A stretch of DNA of 13,881 nucleotides, taken from assembly GCA_900758845.1 (NCBI GenBank), contig CAAESW010000059.1:1-13881 (forward strand), in the 5' to 3' direction. Positions 1 to 7,293 of the stretch are shown piece after piece. The first letter of the stretch is position 1, and each line of letters begins with the position of its first letter. Source of the DNA: an uncultured Collinsella sp. (GTDB taxonomy: Bacteria > Actinomycetota > Coriobacteriia > Coriobacteriales > Coriobacteriaceae). The translations under genes were made by a program, and so were the position numbers. The notes beneath the pieces were generated by a model. It was not told the origin of the DNA, made no database searches, and saw nothing but the letters and a program-made list of their open reading frames with translations.

Positions 1-162
1 CGCCCGCCGGCCCCGCACGCCGACCTAAGTGAGGCCGAGCGCACCGAGATTGAGCGCCAAGTGGCGCCCGTCGAAGACCAAAAACTGCGCGAGGCCCTCG
101 AGAATGCCATGAGAGCCAGTGCCGAGTGGGCCAAGGGCGTGCAAAGCAAAAAAGAGCCTTAA
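1..162 (+). CDS. C-terminal end of a DUF721/DciA-like protein (partial)
   Basis: An open frame enters from the left edge and stops at TAA 160-162, leaving 53 residues. The visible part has a Pro/Ala-rich linker, then a charged helical tail containing LSEAERTEIERQVAPVEDQK and LREALENAM. This pattern (an acidic, helical tail with a 'V.PVED..LREAL' core) resembles the C-terminus of actinobacterial DUF721 proteins, related to the DciA helicase-loading factor. These commonly sit between recF and gyrB, and the position here, directly before gyrB, agrees with that. The N-terminal KH-like domain that would settle the family lies outside the window. The call rests on tail similarity and synteny and is therefore moderate. 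Confidence 0.6.
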   Translation, partial: RPPAPHADLSEAERTEIERQVAPVEDQKLREALENAMRASAEWAKGVQSKKEP

Positions 163-190
163 ATCGCATCTGGTGGCCTTGTAGAGCCAA

Positions 191-218
191 ATACCCTCGT
201 TCCCGAGGGTATTTTTTT
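191..218 (+). terminator. Intrinsic terminator after the DUF721-like gene
   Basis: A perfect 9-bp stem (ATACCCTCG at 191-199 with CGAGGGTAT at 204-212) encloses a 4-base loop and runs into seven T residues (212-218). It lies 28 bases after the upstream stop codon and about 50 before gyrB. This suggests gyrB has its own promoter in the short gap after 218, although I see no convincing -35/-10 pair there. Confidence 0.85.
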
Positions 219-255
219 ACGATAAACTAGTAAGGCTGTACACATTTTCTTGACT

Positions 256-264
256 GAAGGAGGA
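256..264 (+). promoter_or_regulatory. Ribosome binding site deciding the gyrB start
   Basis: GAAGGAGGA is a near-complete anti-16S match lying 3 bases before GTG 268. It would fall inside the coding sequence if the in-frame TTG at 250 were used, so GTG 268 is the better start. The gyrA start has the same arrangement (GAGGAGGT before a GTG). Confidence 0.75.
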
Positions 265-267
265 CGT

Positions 268-2298
268 GTGGCAAACGAAAACGATTACGATGGCGGCGAG
301 ATTAAGATTCTCGAAGGTCTCGAGGCCGTTCGTAAGCGCCCGGGCATGTATATCGGCTCGACGAGCGCCAGCGGTCTGCATCACCTGGTGTGGGAGATCG
401 TTGACAACTCCGTCGACGAGGCCATGGCCGGTTTCTGCACCGAGATCCAGGTGACGGTCCACGCCGACAACTCCATCACGGTCGTCGACAACGGGCGCGG
501 CATCCCCGTCGACGAGCACCCTGTTAAAAAGATCCCGACGCTCGAGGTCGTCATGACGATCTTGCACGCCGGCGGTAAGTTCGATAACTCGGCCTATAAG
601 GTCTCGGGCGGCCTGCACGGCGTGGGCATCTCCGTCGTCAACGCACTGTCCAAGCGCGTGGTCGTTCAGGTTCGTCGCGATGGCAACACCTACGAGATGG
701 AGTTCTCGCGCGGCAAGACCGTCAAGAAGATGGAGGTCGTGGGCACCTCGGATTCGACGGGCACCACCGTCACCTTCTGGCCCGACGACGAGATCTTCGA
801 GACCTGCATCTACGATTTAGATACGCTGCACAACCGTCTGCAGGAGACGGCGTTCCTCAATAAGAACCTCAAAATCGTGCTGACCGACGAGCGCGAGGCG
901 ACTCCCCACGTGGAGGAGTTTTGCTACGAGGGCGGCATCATCGACTTCGTCAAGTTCCTCAACGAGGGCAAGGACGTCCCCGAGGCCTTTAAGGAGCCCA
1001 TCTACATCGAGGGCAAATCGGACCCGGACGCGCCTGTGGCCAAGATGGGCGAGGTCGAGGTTTCCCTGCAGTGGAATAGCGGCTACGGCGAGAACGTCAT
1101 GTCGTTTGCCAACGACATCTACACCCCCGAGGGCGGCATGCACCTCGAGGGCTTCCGCACCGCGCTCACCCGCGTAATCAACGACTACGCGCGCAAGCAG
1201 AACCTGCTCAAGGAAAAAGACGCCAACCTGACCGGAGACGATGTGCGCGAGGGCCTTTCGGCCGTTATCTCGGTCAAGCTGCCCGATCCGCAGTTTGAGG
1301 GCCAGACCAAGGCCAAGCTCGGTAGCTCCTATATGCGAGCGCTCACGCTCAAGATTGTGACCGACGGCCTTGTCGATTACCTCGAGGAGCATCCCAAGCC
1401 CGCCCGCGAGATCGTCAAGAAGGCGCAACAGGCCTGCAAGGCGCGCAACGCCGCCCGCAAGGCGCGCGAAGCGACCCGCCGCAAGAGCCTGCTCGAGACG
1501 GCGTCCCTGCCCGGTAAGCTCGCCGACTGCTCGGTGCGCGATGCCGAGCTCACCGAGCTCTTCATCGTAGAGGGCGACTCGGCAGGCGGTTCGGCCAAGG
1601 ACGGCCGTCGCCGAGACATCCAGGCGATTCTGCCCCTGCGCGGCAAGATTTTGAACGTCGAACGCGTTGGTGACCATCGCGCGTTCTCGAGTGACACCAT
1701 CCAGTCGCTGATTACCGCGATCGGTTGCGGCGTCACGACGAGTGCCGGCGACGGCGGCGACTTCGATATCACCAAGGCGCGCTACCACAAGATCATCATC
1801 ATGACCGATGCAGACGTTGACGGTGCGCATATCCGCATCCTGCTGCTGACGTTCTTCTACAAGTACATGCGCCCGCTGATCGATGCCGGCTACGTCTATG
1901 TTGCCTGCCCGCCCATCTTTGGCATTAAGGTGCGCAACAAGATTCACTACGTGTATCCCAACGGCCGCCAGCCCGAAGACGAGATCCTGCGCGACACCAT
2001 CCAGAGCCTGGGCCTGAACCCCGACGATAACGACGAGGACGGCAAGGCCAAGGACGGCAAGATCACCAAAAAGCGCAAGGGCTATACCGTCCAGCGCTAC
2101 AAGGGCCTGGGCGAGATGGACCCCAAGCAGCTTGCCTCGACGACGATGGACCCCAAGACCCGCATCCTGCAGCGTGTGTCGATCGAGGACGCCGTGGTGG
2201 CGGACCGCGCCGTGCGCGAGCTCATGGGTTCCGAGGTCGGCTATCGCCGCGAGTACATTGAAAAACATGCGCATGACGCGCGTTTCCTTGACGCTTAA
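268..2298 (+). CDS. gyrB: DNA gyrase subunit B
   Basis: This is the ATPase and TOPRIM subunit of DNA gyrase, which with GyrA forms the A2B2 enzyme that introduces negative supercoils in the cytoplasm. From GTG 268 it is 676 residues, normal for Gram-positive GyrB. The GHKL ATPase motifs are intact: E43, D46 and N47 in WEIVDNSVDEA, D74 in VVDNGRGIP, and the glycine-rich lid GGLHGVG at 114-120. The transducer carries the QTK loop at 346-348. The TOPRIM domain has EGDSAGGSA from E435, PLRGKILNVE, and the metal-binding DADVDG (D514, D516, D518). A Lys/Asp-rich loop at about 585-606 precedes the conserved YKGLGEMDP segment. The frame also opens at TTG 250, but the Shine-Dalgarno sequence at 256-264 favours 268. 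gyrA follows after 11 bases, so the two are almost certainly co-transcribed. Confidence 0.97.
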   Translation: MANENDYDGGEIKILEGLEAVRKRPGMYIGSTSASGLHHLVWEIVDNSVDEAMAGFCTEIQVTVHADNSITVVDNGRGIPVDEHPVKKIPTLEVVMTILHAGGKFDNSAYKVSGGLHGVGISVVNALSKRVVVQVRRDGNTYEMEFSRGKTVKKMEVVGTSDSTGTTVTFWPDDEIFETCIYDLDTLHNRLQETAFLNKNLKIVLTDEREATPHVEEFCYEGGIIDFVKFLNEGKDVPEAFKEPIYIEGKSDPDAPVAKMGEVEVSLQWNSGYGENVMSFANDIYTPEGGMHLEGFRTALTRVINDYARKQNLLKEKDANLTGDDVREGLSAVISVKLPDPQFEGQTKAKLGSSYMRALTLKIVTDGLVDYLEEHPKPAREIVKKAQQACKARNAARKAREATRRKSLLETASLPGKLADCSVRDAELTELFIVEGDSAGGSAKDGRRRDIQAILPLRGKILNVERVGDHRAFSSDTIQSLITAIGCGVTTSAGDGGDFDITKARYHKIIIMTDADVDGAHIRILLLTFFYKYMRPLIDAGYVYVACPPIFGIKVRNKIHYVYPNGRQPEDEILRDTIQSLGLNPDDNDEDGKAKDGKITKKRKGYTVQRYKGLGEMDPKQLASTTMDPKTRILQRVSIEDAVVADRAVRELMGSEVGYRREYIEKHAHDARFLDA

Positions 2299-2309
2299 GA
2301 GGAGGTAAC

Positions 2310-5048
2310 GTGGCAGACGATATCAACAATAACGAGGGTATGGACGAGGCCGGCGATGCCGGTATGCCCGATGATCTGAAGCGCCTGCTTGCCCGTGCTG
2401 AGCAGGGCGAGGACGGCGACCCGGACGCCTATAACCCCGATGCCGATGATGATGAGGAAGAAGACGACGCTGAGCTCGAGGAGAGCTTTGGCGAAGTCGA
2501 TCGCGGCGCCTCGGCCGGCGAGGATATCAACGGCGGCCAGCTCCAGATTTCGGAGTTCGGTCGCGAGATGAAGCAGTCGTTCATCGAGTATTCGATGTCA
2601 GTCATCACGGCGCGCGCCCTGCCGGACGTGCGCGACGGCTTAAAGCCGGTGCACCGCCGCATCCTGTACGCGATGAACGAGAGCGGCATCTACCCCAACC
2701 GCCCACATAAGAAGTCGGCCTGGACGGTCGGCGAAGTTATCGGTAAGTACCATCCGCACGGTGACTCCGCGGTCTACGAGGCCATGGTTCGCCTGGCGCA
2801 GTGGTTCTCCATGCGCACGCCGCTCATCGATGGTCACGGCAACTTCGGTAACATCGACGGCGACGGCGCGGCGGCCATGCGTTACACCGAGAGCCGCCTG
2901 GCAAAGCCCGCCATGGAACTGCTGCGCGACCTGCAGAAGGATACCGTCGACTGGCAGCCCAACTACGACGAATCGCTCGCCGAGCCCGTGGCGCTGCCTG
3001 CGCGCTTCCCCAACCTGCTGGTTAACGGCAGCCAAGGCATCGCCGTCGGCATGGCCACCAACATCGCCCCGCATAACCTCACCGAGGCGATCGAGGCCAC
3101 CTGCTACCTGATCGACAACCCCGACGCCACCGTCGACGAGCTCATGCAGATCATGCCCGGTCCGGACTTCCCCACCGGTGCCATCATCATGGGCAGTGCC
3201 GGCATTAAGCAGAGCTACGAGACCGGTCGCGGCTCCATTACCGTGCGTGCCAAGGCACACGTGGAGTCCACCAAGACCGGCCGCAGCCGCTTGGTCTTTA
3301 CCGAGATTCCCTACATGGTCAACAAGGGCACCCTGCAGGAGAAGATCGCCCAGCTTGTCAACGACAAGCGCATCGAGGGCATCTCGGATATGCGCGATGA
3401 ATCCAACCAGAAGGGCATCCGTCTGGTCATCGAGCTCAAGAAGGGCGTCATTCCGCAGGTCGTGCTCAACAACCTGTATAAGTACACCTCGCTGCAGACG
3501 ACCTTTGGCGCCAACAACCTGGCACTCGTCAACGGCGTTCCCAAATGCCTGAGCCTGCGCGAGATGCTGCAGCACTACATCGACCACCAGGTCGACGTCG
3601 TCACCCGCCGCACCCGCTTCGACCTTAAGAAGGCCCAGGCCCGCGCGCATATCCTCGAGGGCTACCTGATGGCCCTTGACCATATCGACGAGGTCATCAG
3701 CATCATCCGCTCCTCGCAGACCGACTCCGAGGCCAGCAGCCGACTGATCGAACGCTTTGGCTTTACGCCCGAGCAGACCACGGCCATCCTCGAGATGAAG
3801 CTGCGCCGCCTGACCGGCCTGGAGCGCGACAAGATCCAAGAAGAGTTGGACGGCCTGCGCCGCGCCATCGCCTACTACGAGGACCTGCTGGCGCACGAGG
3901 AGAAGATTCTGGGCGTCATCAAGGAAGAGATGCGCGAGATCTCCAAGAAGTTTGGCGACAAGCGCCGTACCGAAATCAGCCAGGTTGAGAAGGACCTGGA
4001 TGTCGAGGACCTCATCGCCGACGAGGATATGGTCGTGACCATCACCCACACCGGCTACGTTAAGCGTATCCCAGTGGCTGCCTACCGTGCCCAGAAGCGC
4101 GGTGGCAAGGGCGTGTCGGGCGTCAACCTCAAAGAGGACGACGTTATCGACGAGATGTTCATCGCGTCCACGCACGAGTACGTGCTGTTCTTCTCGAGCA
4201 AGGGCAAGGTCTATCGCCTGAAGGTGCACGAGCTGCCGGTGGGTACGCGCCAGGCGCGCGGTACCGCGATCGTCAACCTGCTGCCCTTCGAGGAAGGCGA
4301 GAAGATCGCGAGCGTCATCAGCTGCCGCGAGTTCCCGGCCGACGAGTACCTGATGTTTGCCACCAAGAGCGGCATGGTCAAAAAGACCGTGATGAGCGCA
4401 TATGACCGCAGCCGTCGCGACGGCCTGATCGCTATCAACCTGCGTGACGACGACGCGCTGCTGAACGTGCGCCGCGTGCGCGACGGCGACAAGATTATCC
4501 TGGCCACCACCGCGGGCAAGGCGATCATGTTCTCCGAGGAGCAGGTGCGCGCCACCGGCCGCGATACCAGCGGCGTTCGCGGTATCGGTCTGAAGGACGG
4601 CGTGAGCGTTCTGGGCATGGAAGTCACTAACGGCAACGGCGATCTATTCGTCATCACCGAGCGCGGCTACGGCAAGCGCACGCCGGTTGCGGACTACCCG
4701 GAGCAGAATCGCGGCGGTCAGGGCGTCTACACCATTCAAATGACCGAGCGCAAGGGCAACCTCGCGGCCATGAAGACGGTGGGCCCGCAGCACGAGCTGT
4801 TCATCGTGACGGAGGGCGCGACGGTCATTCGCGTCAAGACCGACGAGATCAGCCAGACCGGCCGCGCCACCCAGGGCGTCAAGATGATGACCGTCGACGA
4901 CAACGACCGCGTATGCGCTGTCGCCCGCATGACGGCAGCCAAGGAAAAGCCCGAAGGCGAAGCCACAGAAAACGGCTCTGCTTCCGAAGAAACCCCTGTC
5001 GATCTAGGCGACGGCAACGACATGCCAGAAGATCTCCTAGACGAGTAA
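2310..5048 (+). CDS. gyrA: DNA gyrase subunit A with a long acidic N-terminal extension
   Basis: This is the DNA breakage-reunion subunit of gyrase. It has 912 residues from GTG 2310, preceded by GAGGAGGT. The catalytic tyrosine is Y192 in AAMRYTESRLAKPA, next to R191. The quinolone-determining region reads HPHGDSAVYEAM with S153 and E157, which correspond to E. coli S83 and D87, so no classical resistance change is visible. A GyrA box (QKRGGKG, 595-601) opens the C-terminal beta-pinwheel that wraps DNA. Relative to E. coli numbering the protein is shifted by 70 residues. The extra N-terminus is strongly acidic (Asp/Glu run at about 44-58) and is followed by the normal start of the core at about residue 84. 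The extreme C-terminus (about 877-912) is a second acidic, low-complexity tail. It forms an operon with gyrB and ends at a strong terminator 40 bases on. Confidence 0.97.
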   Translation: MADDINNNEGMDEAGDAGMPDDLKRLLARAEQGEDGDPDAYNPDADDDEEEDDAELEESFGEVDRGASAGEDINGGQLQISEFGREMKQSFIEYSMSVITARALPDVRDGLKPVHRRILYAMNESGIYPNRPHKKSAWTVGEVIGKYHPHGDSAVYEAMVRLAQWFSMRTPLIDGHGNFGNIDGDGAAAMRYTESRLAKPAMELLRDLQKDTVDWQPNYDESLAEPVALPARFPNLLVNGSQGIAVGMATNIAPHNLTEAIEATCYLIDNPDATVDELMQIMPGPDFPTGAIIMGSAGIKQSYETGRGSITVRAKAHVESTKTGRSRLVFTEIPYMVNKGTLQEKIAQLVNDKRIEGISDMRDESNQKGIRLVIELKKGVIPQVVLNNLYKYTSLQTTFGANNLALVNGVPKCLSLREMLQHYIDHQVDVVTRRTRFDLKKAQARAHILEGYLMALDHIDEVISIIRSSQTDSEASSRLIERFGFTPEQTTAILEMKLRRLTGLERDKIQEELDGLRRAIAYYEDLLAHEEKILGVIKEEMREISKKFGDKRRTEISQVEKDLDVEDLIADEDMVVTITHTGYVKRIPVAAYRAQKRGGKGVSGVNLKEDDVIDEMFIASTHEYVLFFSSKGKVYRLKVHELPVGTRQARGTAIVNLLPFEEGEKIASVISCREFPADEYLMFATKSGMVKKTVMSAYDRSRRDGLIAINLRDDDALLNVRRVRDGDKIILATTAGKAIMFSEEQVRATGRDTSGVRGIGLKDGVSVLGMEVTNGNGDLFVITERGYGKRTPVADYPEQNRGGQGVYTIQMTERKGNLAAMKTVGPQHELFIVTEGATVIRVKTDEISQTGRATQGVKMMTVDDNDRVCAVARMTAAKEKPEGEATENGSASEETPVDLGDGNDMPEDLLDE

Positions 5049-5088
5049 GAGGCCCTAGCTGGTAGAAAATATCAGACCCCATATATCG

Positions 5089-5121
5089 GCGGTCGGCGCA
5101 CTGCGCGCCGACCGCTTTTTT
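5089..5121 (+). terminator. Intrinsic terminator of the gyrBA operon
   Basis: An 11-bp perfect stem (GCGGTCGGCGC at 5089-5099 with GCGCCGACCGC at 5105-5115), a 5-base loop and six T residues (5116-5121). It starts 40 bases after the gyrA stop. The T run doubles as the outer left end of the long palindrome that follows. Confidence 0.9.
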
Positions 5122-5297
5122 GAAAACCTTGGGACCCCATGGTCGCTGGGCTGGCGAGGTGGTTTTGGTTTGTCGCGAGTTCCGCACGCAAAGAAGGCCA
5201 CTTAATGTGGCCTTCGTCTTGCGCAGGACTGTCCGAGCAGCAAACCAAAACCATCTCGCCAGCCCAGCGACCACCCCTCCCAAAGATTTTCAAAAAA
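5116..5297. repeat. 182-base imperfect palindrome (candidate MITE or structured repeat)
   Basis: The outer 11 bases TTTTTTGAAAA (5116-5126) are the exact reverse complement of TTTTCAAAAAA (5287-5297). The block 5141-5172 pairs with 5241-5272 at 31 of 32 positions, and the single mismatch would be a G-U pair in RNA. The centre is a perfect 9-bp hairpin, GAAGGCCAC (5193-5201) with GTGGCCTTC (5207-5215), around a TTAAT loop. The parts between these blocks are diverged but still alignable. Because of the symmetry both strands can be read as similar short peptides, so short open frames here are not genes. It fills the gap between the gyrA terminator and the tRNA promoter. Without a second copy in the window its mobility cannot be judged. 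Confidence 0.8.
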
Positions 5298-5301
5298 GTT
5301 G

Positions 5302-5331
5302 TTGACGCGCGCGTAACGACTCGTCTAATAT
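5302..5331 (+). promoter_or_regulatory. Promoter of the tRNA cluster
   Basis: TTGACG (5302-5307) and TAATAT (5326-5331) are separated by 18 bases, a near-consensus housekeeping sigma promoter. The predicted transcript begins a few bases before tRNA-Ile at 5346. It starts just outside the palindrome's right end. Confidence 0.75.
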
Positions 5332-5345
5332 ATCCCTTGCGCGAT

Positions 5346-5422
5346 GGACCTGTAGCTCAGTTGGTTAGAGCGTCCGGCTGATAACCGGGAGGTCACAAGT
5401 TCGAATCTTGTCAGGTCCACCA
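5346..5422 (+). tRNA. tRNA-Ile (GAT), copy 1
   Basis: A 77-base cloverleaf: acceptor GGACCTG pairs with CAGGTCC, the discriminator is A, and CCA is encoded. The anticodon loop is CTGATAA with anticodon GAT at 5380-5382. The T loop is TTCGAAT. It reads AUC/AUU codons. It is identical in sequence to the copy at 5570-5646. It is first in the cluster, directly behind the promoter. Confidence 0.96.
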
Positions 5423-5433
5423 CTTTCTTTCGC

Positions 5434-5478
5434 AATAAACACCCCAGCGAGAGCCGAGTCGCCGCTGGGGTGTTTATT
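5434..5478. other. 16-bp perfect hairpin between tRNA-Ile and tRNA-Ala
   Basis: AATAAACACCCCAGCG (5434-5449) is perfectly complementary to 5463-5478 around a 13-base loop. The A-rich outer left and T-rich outer right arms would suit a bidirectional intrinsic terminator, but there is no clean T run beyond the stem. Only 11 bases separate it from tRNA-Ala, with no room for a separate promoter. It may therefore be an RNA-processing or leaky attenuation structure within one tRNA transcript. Confidence 0.65.
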
Positions 5479-5489
5479 ACTGTCTCCGT

Positions 5490-5565
5490 GGGGGTTTAGC
5501 TCAGCTGGGAGAGCGCGGGCTTTGCAAGCCTGAGGTCAGGGGTTCGATCCCCCTAACCTCCACCA
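5490..5565 (+). tRNA. tRNA-Ala (TGC)
   Basis: A 76-base cloverleaf: acceptor GGGGGTT pairs with AACCTCC (one G-U), and the discriminator A and CCA are encoded. The anticodon loop is TTTGCAA with anticodon TGC at 5523-5525. The T stem AGGGG/CCCCT encloses TTCGATC. It is placed between two tRNA-Ile copies. Ile(GAT)-Ala(TGC) pairs downstream of gyrA are known in actinobacteria, and the same pair occurs inside rRNA operons in many bacteria. Confidence 0.96.
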
Positions 5566-5569
5566 TGAT

Positions 5570-5646
5570 GGACCTGTAGCTCAGTTGGTTAGAGCGTCCG
5601 GCTGATAACCGGGAGGTCACAAGTTCGAATCTTGTCAGGTCCACCA
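5570..5646 (+). tRNA. tRNA-Ile (GAT), copy 2
   Basis: Base-for-base identical to the copy at 5346-5422, including GAT immediately upstream and the encoded CCA. Only 4 bases separate it from tRNA-Ala, so the two must be processed from one transcript. The exact identity points to a recent duplication or gene conversion. Confidence 0.96.
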
Positions 5647-5660
5647 TCAAAACTGTGAAG

Positions 5661-5690
5661 AGCCCTGAGGCGTTGCCTCGGGGCTTTTTT
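5661..5690 (+). terminator. Terminator of the tRNA cluster
   Basis: An 11-bp stem (AGCCCTGAGGC at 5661-5671 with GCCTCGGGGCT at 5675-5685, one G-U) has a 3-base loop and is followed by a run of T to 5690. It lies 14 bases after the last tRNA. Confidence 0.9.
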
Positions 5691-5805
5691 CTTGTCTGCG
5701 ATAAATCTCATTTTGGTTTTGTGTGCTGTGCGAAAGATTGGGTAGTATAGCTATTCAATGCGGCGGAGCTGCCGCGTGTTAACCGCTACGTACCGGAGGT
5801 GTTCC

Positions 5806-6306
5806 ATGGTTCGTGTCGACATAGAGACCATCGTCATGGCCGCCGGTCCCGTGCCATCGCTTATCGTGCTTCGCGAGCGCTGCAGCAAATCGGACTCGCC
5901 CGCGCCACTGCGTTCCCTTTCCATTCAGACTGGTTCGTTTGAGGCCGCCGCCATCAGCCGCGGCATCGATAGCGGCCGTGCCGATCGCCCGATCACGCAC
6001 GACCTGCTGCTCGATACTGTTGGTGCCCTGGGTGCCAAGCTCGAACGCATCGAAATCGTTCGCGCCGAGCCGCCCGTGTTTTACGCGACGGTTGTCGTGT
6101 TGGCCGATGGCAACGAGCATAGGATCGATGCGCGTCCGAGCGACGCCATCGCCCTCGCCGTACGCAGTAATGCCCCCATGTTCGTTGAAGACGACATCAT
6201 GAATCGCCTGGGCACCGTTTCTGCCCATGCCGAGGAAGTTGACGACGAGCGGGAGTTCGAGAAGTTCGACGAGTTCGTCCATACGCTCTCCCCCGATGAC
6301 TTCTAA
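5806..6306 (+). CDS. Bifunctional nuclease domain (BFN, DUF151) protein
   Basis: A 166-residue protein built almost wholly of the BFN/DUF151 domain, named after a plant protein with DNase and RNase activity. Its bacterial role is not well defined. The family signature is clear: RPITHDLLLDTVGALGAKLE, then a strand FYATVVV, then HRIDARPSDAIALAVRSNAP and a following MFVEDDIM. An acidic C-terminal tail (about 140-166) follows. ATG 5806 is preceded by CGGAGGTG at good spacing. The frame opens earlier at 5758, but that start lacks a ribosome site and would add 16 non-family residues. A TAGTAT element at 5743-5748 could be a -10 box, although no good -35 lies at the right distance. The next gene starts immediately after its stop codon, which suggests coupled translation. 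Confidence 0.9.
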   Translation: MVRVDIETIVMAAGPVPSLIVLRERCSKSDSPAPLRSLSIQTGSFEAAAISRGIDSGRADRPITHDLLLDTVGALGAKLERIEIVRAEPPVFYATVVVLADGNEHRIDARPSDAIALAVRSNAPMFVEDDIMNRLGTVSAHAEEVDDEREFEKFDEFVHTLSPDDF

Positions 6307-6696
6307 ATGCGGGGCGTCCAGGCCGCGGAGCGTTCGCTGATGGCTGGCGGTATGTCGGCTGAGGCGGCTGCGATCGCCCGCGAGGCCCAGATGCGCTCGG
6401 AGGCTTCTGAGACGGCTCGCATTGCCTATGTGACGCAGGCCCGCACGCTTCGCGAGCGCCGCGGCTCGTTTATCAAGATGGTTGTCGTCTCCGTCCTTGT
6501 CGCGGCAATCTGCTCGCGCCTTCGTGGTACAGTTGGTGCGCTTGGGTTTTCGATCTCTACGGGCCTTGTGATCTGGGGTGTGGTCGATGCGGTAATGCTG
6601 ACCAGTCAGATCAAGGTGCTCGACAAGCGCGCAGCGGACATGATGCGCGCCCGCGACGCTGCCGCCAGGATCGCCGCCGAGGCACAAGAACTGTAA
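6307..6696 (+). CDS. Small membrane protein of unknown function
   Basis: A 129-residue protein that I do not recognise. Residues about 17-50 form a charged, Ala-rich probable amphipathic helix. Two hydrophobic stretches follow at about 55-70 and 75-98, separated by a short SRLRG turn that fits a two-helix hairpin in the membrane. The C-terminal 25 residues are another Ala/Arg/Glu-rich helix. Lys/Arg residues beside both segments suggest both ends face the cytoplasm. ATG 6307 directly follows the TAA of the BFN gene and has no Shine-Dalgarno of its own, so it would depend on coupling. An alternative ATG at 6340 (residue 12) has GGAG about 9 bases upstream and would give 118 residues. No function can be inferred beyond its apparent operon with the BFN gene. 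Confidence 0.75.
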   Translation: MRGVQAAERSLMAGGMSAEAAAIAREAQMRSEASETARIAYVTQARTLRERRGSFIKMVVVSVLVAAICSRLRGTVGALGFSISTGLVIWGVVDAVMLTSQIKVLDKRAADMMRARDAAARIAAEAQEL

Positions 6697-6726
6697 CGAC
6701 GCCAGACTCGATGGGAAGGTCTAAAG

Positions 6727-7176
6727 ATGGCACAGGATATGCAGGACGCCGGTAACGTCTCCGCCGAGCTCGACGCCATGGTGTGCGATCTGATCGGCGC
6801 GTTCTTGGACGACCTTGCCGCCGGTGAAAACCCTGGCGTGGTCGTGGCAATTGAGGACGCCGCTTCCAACCGTTATCTGGCGGCGCTCGATGAGGATGGC
6901 GAAGAGGCGTGCCTCGAGGCGGCCACCAACTTTATCTCCGAGCACAAGATGGGTCTTAAGGACGAGGGCCTGGGCCGTATCGCTCGCTATGCCATCGGCT
7001 ACACCGGCTGCGTCGAGATTGACGGCGGCTATCACGATGCTCTGCTCGTGAGCTTCTTCGAAACCACGCTCGAGAGTGGTTTTTCGGCATATGTGCTGTA
7101 TGAGGGCATGGGCGCCGGCGATGGTTTTATGTGGAGCGACCCTGAACCTGCAGGTGAGGAAACCCCTCTCATCTAA
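6727..7176 (+). CDS. Small acidic protein of unknown function
   Basis: A 149-residue protein with no signal peptide or membrane segment, rich in Asp, Glu and Gly, so probably cytoplasmic. It has an N-terminal helix (VSAELDAMVCDLIGAFLDDL), then alternating strands and helices such as GVVVAIEDAA, RYAIGYTGCVEIDGGYHDAL and SAYVLYEGMG. Two Cys are present (VCDLI, GEEACLEAA) plus one in YTGCVE, with no metal-site spacing. The start ATG 6727 has AAGGT about 9 bases upstream. It lies 30 bases after the small membrane protein with no terminator between, so it probably belongs to the same transcript as the BFN gene. The coding reality is supported by codon use like its neighbours, the position, and a stop well before typA. 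I do not recognise the family. Confidence 0.75.
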   Translation: MAQDMQDAGNVSAELDAMVCDLIGAFLDDLAAGENPGVVVAIEDAASNRYLAALDEDGEEACLEAATNFISEHKMGLKDEGLGRIARYAIGYTGCVEIDGGYHDALLVSFFETTLESGFSAYVLYEGMGAGDGFMWSDPEPAGEETPLI

Positions 7177-7293
7177 AATCGCTAAAATAAACGAGTTTTC
7201 GGTAAAAGGCTCAATATTCCCGCTGAGCGTTGTATCGCTGGGCGGGCCGCATACGCGTGCCGGTTGTATATAGATAGAAGATAGGGGAACTAC

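Noticed and set aside
239..244. TACACA with TTTACG (216-221) as the gyrB promoter
   Set aside because: Spacing is right at 17 bases, but each box matches only about half of the consensus and the -35 overlaps the terminator T run, so it is too weak to list.
5072..5381. Short open frames on both strands in the gyrA-tRNA gap encoding similar peptides
   Set aside because: The similarity arises because the DNA is a near-palindrome and both strands read alike. They overlap the terminator and the tRNA promoter.
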